A stretch of DNA of 64,000 bases from Haliclystus octoradiatus (Eukaryota > Cnidaria > Staurozoa > Stauromedusae > Haliclystidae). The notes under the pieces were generated by a model. That model ran no database searches, had not been told where the DNA came from, and was given only the letters and a program-made list of their open reading frames with translations. This document shows positions 40,101 to 49,100 of the stretch, one piece after another (the first letter of the stretch is position 1; each line of letters opens with the position of its first letter). The DNA is taken from contig OU744446.1 of the NCBI GenBank assembly GCA_916610825.1, forward strand, positions 13,450,538 to 13,514,537, in the 5' to 3' direction. Both the position numbers and the translations under genes were made by a program.

Positions 40101-43100
40101 TAATTGGTTCTGCTGATCACTGGCGCCAAGTTTTACTAATTGGAAAATAATTACATTGCATTGCATCACACCTTCTAGTCTCGCTGATACTCCTTGCAAA
40201 ATGCAGCAGGTGAATATTCATGGATATGAATTTTGGAATTGCTCAATTTTAATGAATTAAGTACAAAATTCTGTTCTGATGTTATTCTCATGAAAATGAG
40301 TAAAATTTCCTATTTGATTAGCTATTTATGAACTATAGTCAATATCGCATAATACATTATCGTTGGGACCCCAAAGAAAATAACGCATTACACGTTTAAC
40401 ATAATAAGCGATTTTGAAAGAACAATAGAAATAAAAACAATATAGAGTAAACAAAAGAAAAGGTCGCAAAAATTTCACAATAGGGCCCTAGAATTTTCAT
40501 CAGCGCACGCATGTTTTTATAAAGAAATATAAATTAAACATCGTTGTTCATATAACTTATTTCTGAAAAACTAGCTCAAATTAAATAACAATAGCATCTT
40601 TCAGTTTCAATTACGATATAAATGAATATATGATAAACACCCTTTTATTCATGTCTTAAGTTAAAATCACCTCGCTGATCACCATTAAATTCTTGATTAA
40701 TAAATTGTAATTCAAAATCAGACATCACGCGTACAAATTACGATTCTTGCGATGTAAACATTTGAATATTTTATGATTAATTCTAGCCAAACAACATCAC
40801 AACAATCACTCAGACTATTCATATAAATTTGATAGGCTAGTGTTTACATAAAGAGATGTAAACAAAATCGTGCTCATTTCCGAAAGTAAAACGATTTCCG
40901 TAGATTCTAACGCCTTCACAGATTTAATTGTCGACACCTCAGCCAAACAAAGAATCAGATTACAATAATAACGCACTAAGTGATAAAAAACCCTCTTGGG
41001 ATCAACTATCTGGAACGTATTGTGCGATAAAACGCACTACGTGATAACGTATTATTCAATAACAATTAGTTGACTTTGACCGCATTTCGGCCGGGACAAT
41101 AATAATTCAACGTATTACTGGATAAAACGTATTGTACGATAACGTATTATGCGATATTGACTGAAGTTGGTTCCGCAGAGGAAAATATCAATTTTCTGAC
41201 AGGTGTACTCACAGTTGTCTTTGTGCAATATGGTCTCATTCTATCACATATTATTTTGCATTAAAAAATTGCACTTACCATTTTGTTTTACATGTTTTAA
41301 ATCCGGCACGAGAAGCAATACATTAGATGTGTCTTTCGTCTTTACATCGTATGTGCAATCATTAGTGCAAAGAACGGCTTCATCATTTGGAGCACCTCTG
41401 ATTGTTATCCTATTTCAAAAATTAGTTTAATAATGAATAAGAAAATGATACAACAATCAGATAAATATCTCAAAGCATAGGACTTTTTCCTGTATTGCTC
41501 TCTACTAAAGTGCTAGTTGTGGTGGTTTACAAAATCAGAGGTTTATGTTTATCTCTACTTCTGTATACACAGTTGTAATGATATGTAACACCTAGGCTTA
41601 GCACAGCATGATATGTAATGTTTGAATACGAATAAATCAGTCTTGAGTTGAACTTCTCACATGGCGCAGTAGATTTTATACGAACCGAATTTTATGTTAA
41701 AGTAACTGACGATTACTCTTATCTAACTGCTTAGCAGTCTATTATACAAACAGTATGCCACTACCAACAAAGGCGGACTTGGAGCTCGAGAACGCCGAGT
41801 TGCGTAGACAGCTTGAAGAGAGCCTTCATGGCAACGACACGGACTCAAACGTTTCTAGTACAGGTGCAAGCAGTGCTCCAATTCAAGTCGACCACATGGT
41901 AAACTTAATGTAAATAATGATGGAACAGCAACAGCAGCAGCAAACGCAATTTGCTGCACTAATGGAAAAGATTATTACGCCGCAAGAGTCTCCTCTATCC
42001 AATCTCGGTAGAAGCACGATCGAACGCCATGTCTCGTCTGTAGCGCCGAAAATCACAGCAAAACCACCACCGATGTTGGAAAGCGATACGACCTATCATC
42101 AATTCAAACAGTGGCTGAAAAGTTGGGATAACTACTATCAATTGGTTAACTTGAAAGAGCAAGGCTACACACAACAAGTCGCCGTATTCCGAAGTTTCTG
42201 CACACCGGCGATGCTTGACAAAATGACCTTCTCTATGGCCATTCCCGAAGACAACACGAGCACCCTCGCAGCCATAATAACAGCCATCAACAATTTCTTG
42301 AAAGCCAAACTGAACGTGGCCTTGGATCGCTTGAAAGTCGTTCAAAGACACCAAGAAGACAATGAGACATTTGATGATTACTACACAGACCTGTGCGTAA
42401 AAGCAGCCAACGCAGACCTTAGAAGTATGACCCACGACCATTGGATTGCTACCCTTATCACCATCGGTATTAACAGCAACGATACAAGACAAAAGCTATT
42501 GGCAAGGAGTCCTACTCCTACCTTACAAGAAACGCTGACAATTTGTAGGAATGAAGAAAAGGGCACGATAGGTAGCCAATCACTGCGTTATCCAGCCTCG
42601 ACAATAGCGGCTACAAATGGATCAACACCGATCACAAAACAGCATAAGAAAGACGAAGTAAATGCAAAAATGTGTGGAAATTGCGGATATCCGCACTACT
42701 CAGGCAAAGACTGTCCCGCTAAAGGAAAAGAATGCAACAACTGCCAAAAAATTGGCCATTTCACGAAGGTATGCCGTTCAAAGACAGCAAGCAAAACTTC
42801 TGGTGAACAACACGACTCTGTGAAATCACTATCTTTATCACAAAGTTCGCTAACCATCTCGTCGTGTCAACAAAACACAGATCCGACTATCAAGATTGAC
42901 GTGTATAATTCACGCACTGCAAGCTATTTGGGCACGTGTGACGTCATTCCAGACACTGGGGCTCAAGGTTCAGTCATGAGCGCATCACTGTTATCACAGC
43001 TACGTTTAACACGCAAAGATTTAAAAGTAGACACCACGCCTACTATATCTGGGATCGAAGGTTCACCCCTTCGCGTAGTTGGTCACGTCACAGTAGACTT

Positions 43101-46100
43101 GAAGCTGTCAGGCAAAATAGCTTCAGAGAAAATATGTATTTGTAACAATATTAAGAAGTTTTACTTATCGTTGACAGCATGTCGGAAATTGAACATTGTC
43201 CATACAACCTTCCCACAGCCTTTAGCTCAGACTATTTCTGCCACATCGACCAGTAACCATGGAAACAGAGATTACCCGATCAAACCGACAGAAAAGGAAA
43301 TCGAAGTCATCAAAAATGAACTGCTGGACGAATTCAAAGATGTCTTTTGCTCAGAGGATGAACTAAAGCCGATGAACTGTGAGCCAATGAAGATAGACTT
43401 GAAACCAGATGCTAAACCATATGCAATATACAATGCTCGCCCGTTTCCATACGCATACCGTGATGAAGTTAAAACAATGATTGATGAATTGGTAGCTAAA
43501 AAGATCTACGAGCCGGTTGGTGACCGTCCAATCGATTGGTGTCATCCGCTAGTTGTGATACCGAAACCTAATGGCAAGTTACGATTATGCGTAGACTTGA
43601 AAACCTGAAAGATCAAGTCAGACGTCCCGTTCACCCTATGAAGACACCAAGAGAGGCTGTCTCTGGAATATCACCACGCGCACAGTATTTCACGACAATG
43701 GATGCTAAACACGGGTATTGGCAACTTGAACTAAACGAATCAGCTCGAGATTTAACATGTTTTATGACGCCTTGGGGACGTTACATTCATTTGCGCTCTC
43801 CAATGGGTTTCATAGCATCAGGTGACGCCTATAATTTAAGAGGCGACATTGCATTAACTGGGCTACAACATGTACACAAAGTAGTAGATGACATATTGGC
43901 TGACGATGAAAACTTTCGTGATCACATCTTACGGGTCCGTAGCATTCTAGAGCGATGTCGTACTCACAAAATCACTTTGAATGCAGATAAATTTAATTTT
44001 GCTAAAGCCAATGTACGATTTGCAGGTTACAACTTATCTAGAGATGGAATCGCCACCGATCCGAAGAAAACGGATGCAATCCGGTTATTTCCGCAACCGA
44101 CGTCTCGAACACAATTACGTTCATTCATGGGTTTGGTTAATCAATTGGGTCAATTTACACCTCACATCAGTAGCGCTGCGACTCCACTTCGTGAATTATT
44201 GACTATCATTTGACTATATATGGACCACTGAACATACCGCCGCTTTTAATAGACTCAAAGATTTACTTGTTAGTACACCTATTCTAGCATCCTTTGACTT
44301 GACTGCAGAAACTGTTCTAGAAACGGACGCATCTCGTTTAGGTGGTTTGGGATATGTACTAATGCAAAAACATGGATCAGATTGGTGATTAATCCAATGT
44401 GGCTCTCGATTTTTATCAGATCCAGAAACAAGATATCCGACGATTGAACTTGAGTGTCTAGCTATCGCCTGGGCCGTACGAAAATGTCACCTCTATCTAA
44501 GTGGCTTGTCTGGCTTTACAATAGCTACCGACCATCGACCATTGATACCGATCATGAACGACTTCACACTCGATCAAATCACAAATGCTCGTCTGCTACG
44601 ATTCAAACTGGCACTAAACAGCTATCAATTTCACACCACATGGCGAAAGGGAAGCATACATTACATTCCTGACGCACTATCAAGAGCACCGCTGCAGTAA
44701 AACAGTAATCTAATATTCGACAATGCATTATTCGATTCTAATTGAATAATTAATCAAAATCTGTTCTATTTGTTACCATGCAAGCAGACAATGAAAACAC
44801 AAACAAAACCTTTTCCACGACTGCAAGAAATGTGTTGAAAACATCAAATTCAACTTAACTATCTTTACATAGATTTTGAAAAAGATTTTGAATACATAGA
44901 TATAACAGTTTGTTCGCTCAGTTTGCTTCGACATTAGTTTACAGAATTCATGTTATTCAATGCGCTTTATGCTTCATCACGTCTGTTCGATCAATTAATT
45001 GTCATAGCAACAGAGTCTGGAATAGAACTAATGGCGCGTAACTTGAGATCTTCTTTGCTATGGTAATAAGGGGGAGTTCCGTAGACCATTCAAGTATGCA
45101 AAAGATGTCGCTTTGAATGATTTGTTGCGTGTTTGTTTCGTATTTTATATCGGCGAAAAGAGCATTCGATTTTGAAGAAAAATTTATTCAAGAAAGGTTG
45201 CTTTATATTTGGAAACAAGCATATTTAAAATTAATTTAAATAATCGAATTGCATCCCTAATAAAAATAAATTTTGGTTTGCTTTAATAAAGCTTCACATT
45301 GATAAATTCGAAAAAAGGAAAAGAAAGTAGGCGTGCGATAGATCGCACGCCTTGGAACGCGGAGGTGTGTGCGGAGATGTGCGCGTCCGATCGCAAGCCT
45401 CGGAATACAAGCCATGCAAAAGTGCTGTCAAGTCAATCAAAAGTTTGGTTGTCAAACAGCCAAACGGCGATATAACATCAGAGAATTTTTTACATGGCCT
45501 GTTAGAGCTACGAAACACGCCCAGAGCTGATGGCAGATCCCCATTTCAAATTTTATATGGTCACCAACTCCGTTCCAAAGTCCCTGCACATTATTCAGCA
45601 TTTGCCAAAATCTGGCAAGAAGCCGCCGAGGATGCAGACAACAAAGTTGGAGATATGATAGTATTACAAAAGTTTTATTATGATCGCACCGCCCAGATTT
45701 TGCCACGGTTAAACATCGGAGACACGGTCCTAATACAAGACCCTCGAACCAAGAGATGGACGGAAAAGGGAATCGTTATTGGCATCGGACAGAATCAAGA
45801 CTATCACGTCAAACGACCGTCTGGTCGCTTGTACTGGCGTAATCGCCGATTTTTAAGACAAATTAAACAAACCAATGCCGATCAACCAACAACATCAACC
45901 GACCTTGATGAGCCACCGTCAACTGACACGAACAAAGAAACCAAAGCAACGTTACGTAGAAGTACGCGGCTGACTAAACCGGTTAACCGCTACGGACAGT
46001 AAACCTCAACGGACTTGTAATGGACTTATAACTCATAACAATTTAAATCTAATTTCTTTCTATTTGATCTAAAAGTATATAATAATTTCTATTTGTTTTT

Positions 46101-49100
46101 GTGCTTACATAAAAACGTATTGTTAAAGTTGAAATAGAAGTTAGGATACCTCCTATCAACTAGAGGGAGGTGTAATGATATGTAGCACCTAGGCTTAGCA
46201 CAGCATGATATGTAATGTTTGAATACGAATAAATCAGTCTTGAGTTGAACTTCTCACAACAGTGTAACCTACTTAAGTGCAAGTCAAATTATCAATGAGT
46301 TTCATTGCAGTTATCCAAATTTGCACTTAGCCGAAAATGTTTAGCAAAGACATGACTACAAAATAATCAATAGAATTTTAGGTTGCAAATAAGCGGGGAT
46401 TTTCACTTTTGTCATAAAAAAGCGTTTCGATTTCTGCATATTTACTTCACAGAGGATCTTAGACCTAATACTGTTATGCTACAATAAAGTTGATTATGGG
46501 TAATGCAGAATTGTTCATTAAAAATGTAGGCCTATACTTTATTACATCATTTGAAAGAAGTGGTTCAGCTATGGGAAATTTTATAGAAATCCAACAGATC
46601 GAAATAGGTCTGATTTCCCCTGCGTAAAAAATCAATGAGTTCATGAACACTTCATGCACAGTTCATGAACAATTCATGAACTTTATGAAACTTCATGAAC
46701 AGTTCATGAATATTTTTTGTGGGTTCATGTGCAGTTCATGAACAGTTACGAAGAGTTCATGAACTCTTGGGCAATTTCACTTTCATGAACTCATGAACTT
46801 TTTTTGCAGGGGTTTTAAAGGCCAAAGTTTACTGAAAATGAATTCTTAGTAAATGTGTTAATAACACTTACTTATCCCCTGATTTCAAGGATTCTAATAC
46901 ATCACCAGATATTTCTAACAGCTTCAAATCTCTTTTAGTAAAATCAGATGAGAAATATATTGATTGAATTGGTCCTTGACGGTTTGAAACACCAGCAATA
47001 TCAGCAATCTCATTGATTGTTTCTATATTCCTGCATAAATCAATAAGACATAAATATAAATTCAGGTTGACTAAATTCATTACAAACTGGACATTAGCAA
47101 ATTTCATAGATCTACTTCTCATAGCCTCAAAACAAAGTGAGAAAGCAAGAACAATAAAATAATTCAAAATATAAAATGGATTTTTTCTTTGTTGAATGGC
47201 GCAATTTTCAAGTAGGCCTACTGTTATGAAAGCAAAACGTTTGTGAAAAACAGGTCATTTACTATTCATGGATTGTTATGGAATGCTCAAAAAAATTTCA
47301 TTAAAGGGTTCATGAATACTTTATGAAGATCATGAATTGTTCATGAGCTGTTCATGAATAGGTTGATGAAAAACAGGCCATGTAACACTAATGTATCTTA
47401 TATGAACTGTTCACAATTAAATCATGAATAGTTCATGACAGGTTATGAAGATCAGGAACCGTTCTTGAAAGGTTAAAGAGCGGTTTATTGAGCTCATAAA
47501 CTGTTCATGAACCATTAAAAAACAGTAGAAGTAGCACACATGGCAACTTCCTGGTGTGTTACATGCTTGCATGTGGGTAAGCTGTTGCTACTCCCGACCT
47601 GTTTATTCATCGGGCCATGACTGAAAAAATAACACTGATGCAAGCGATCACGCCTGCATACTGATTCTAAAGGCTTTGTGGTATCCATACGTTCTGAAAG
47701 CCGCAGATATTTCCCAAAGCTTCGATTGGAGCAAAATACAGACTCACCAATTCAACGACTTGCAAACTCGATGAACTTCTGGTTTAACATTAACAATATT
47801 TCATGGCAGTCTTAGAACTTTTGATTTATAATTTCATATATGTGATCTGATATGATATTCATTACTTGTAAAATAAATATAACAGGCAAATGCTGGGAAA
47901 TTAAGCTAAACCTGAACGATACCATAATTTTCAGAGATCACACAAAACATGAATATGCTAATGAAATAGGCTAATATTGAGGATGTTATAAACAAATGAT
48001 TTGAATGATAATATGTTTGGGAGATTGGCTAGAGTTGTAGCCTAACTATTTTATTCTACGCTCAAAACAAATAACTTGTAAATCATTAAACAAACAATTT
48101 ATAACCATGTCTAAAAAAGTAAATTGCTCAAAAATAAAATATAGCCTATTCAAATGAAGAATATTTGCTTTTACTTTTGAAAAATGAATTTAAATTCCCA
48201 ACAATGTAGAAAGCTTTTCAAATGATGATAATGAATTTATCAATGTCTTGTGAAATACATTCAGAATATTAGATCAAATGTCCATACAGTCTGGACTCAT
48301 CATGCACTACATGGCTAATTACACGCATGATGATAAATGGCGCTCATATTGCACGGCTAGCCTCATTCCATCACGGCCCTCATTTCCGCGCGGCGCTCCA
48401 GTGTGGGCCTAATAGAATTTAAGGTTAAAAAGTGTGCCAGAAACCAAAAATATGTTGTGCCCAATCACAGTGCACCTTGGTATCACATGAAGTTTTATCG
48501 AGCGCTGGTTGGTGAATAAAATACTGAAAATGTAAACAAACTTGCTTGAATCATTCTCAGAGGTTATATTTCGATCGTTTATTCTATCATATAGTCAATT
48601 TTGAATTATATATTTACGGAGAAGTTGAAGTCGGAATTAGAGCAAATGTTGTATATTGGTGAATCGATCTTAAATTTTAAATATTTCTTTGATTTTGATT
48701 ATTCAAATCAAGATTCAAAACGACGAAAGTGCTTACAATTTTCCAACGATGGCAATCGCTCCGTCAAAACAAGATGTTTTCTCCTTTTATTTTGTAGCCT
48801 ATTATACGCCCACTAAAAACCTTCATAATGTTCATGCAGTCCTTCGAGATAAATGTAATATATTATTTCCATTTTTGTTACCCCAATTTGATCCAAAATA
48901 ATCCCGTAAACTTGGTGTTTTAAGTTTTCTTCGACAGTTTGTTTACAAAATGTTGAGATTCAAAATAGCTGAATTCAGCAAATTTCGATTTCTGTTCACA
49001 CCTTGTTGTATTGTTCTTCGATGGGCTGACCAATCAACACCTGGCTGTAACTCACATAACATCAAGGTGCGCCGTGATTGGGCACACCATATTTTTGGTT

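Larger units (their letters stand above)
41574..46258 (+). mobile_element. Ty3/Gypsy LTR retrotransposon 1, decayed, 88-bp LTRs
   Basis: LTRs at 41574-41661 and 46171-46258 (TG..CA, 88 bp, one difference seen). The target duplication is ACAGT (41569-41573 and 46259-46263). TGGCGCAG directly after the left LTR looks like the primer binding site, and a purine tract precedes the right LTR. Remains of gag, protease, reverse transcriptase, RNase H and the integrase C-terminus are in order. Broken by a stop in gag, a frame change in RT, further stops and loss of the integrase core. It lies in DSCC1 intron 2 in antisense orientation. Confidence 0.93.

Noticed and set aside
41995-42492. 165-codon minus-strand frame
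   Set aside because: Antisense shadow of the Gypsy element 1 gag.
48601-48901. Two overlapping frames of about 70 codons inside the MULE-like element
   Set aside because: Too short for a transposase and without recognisable motifs.
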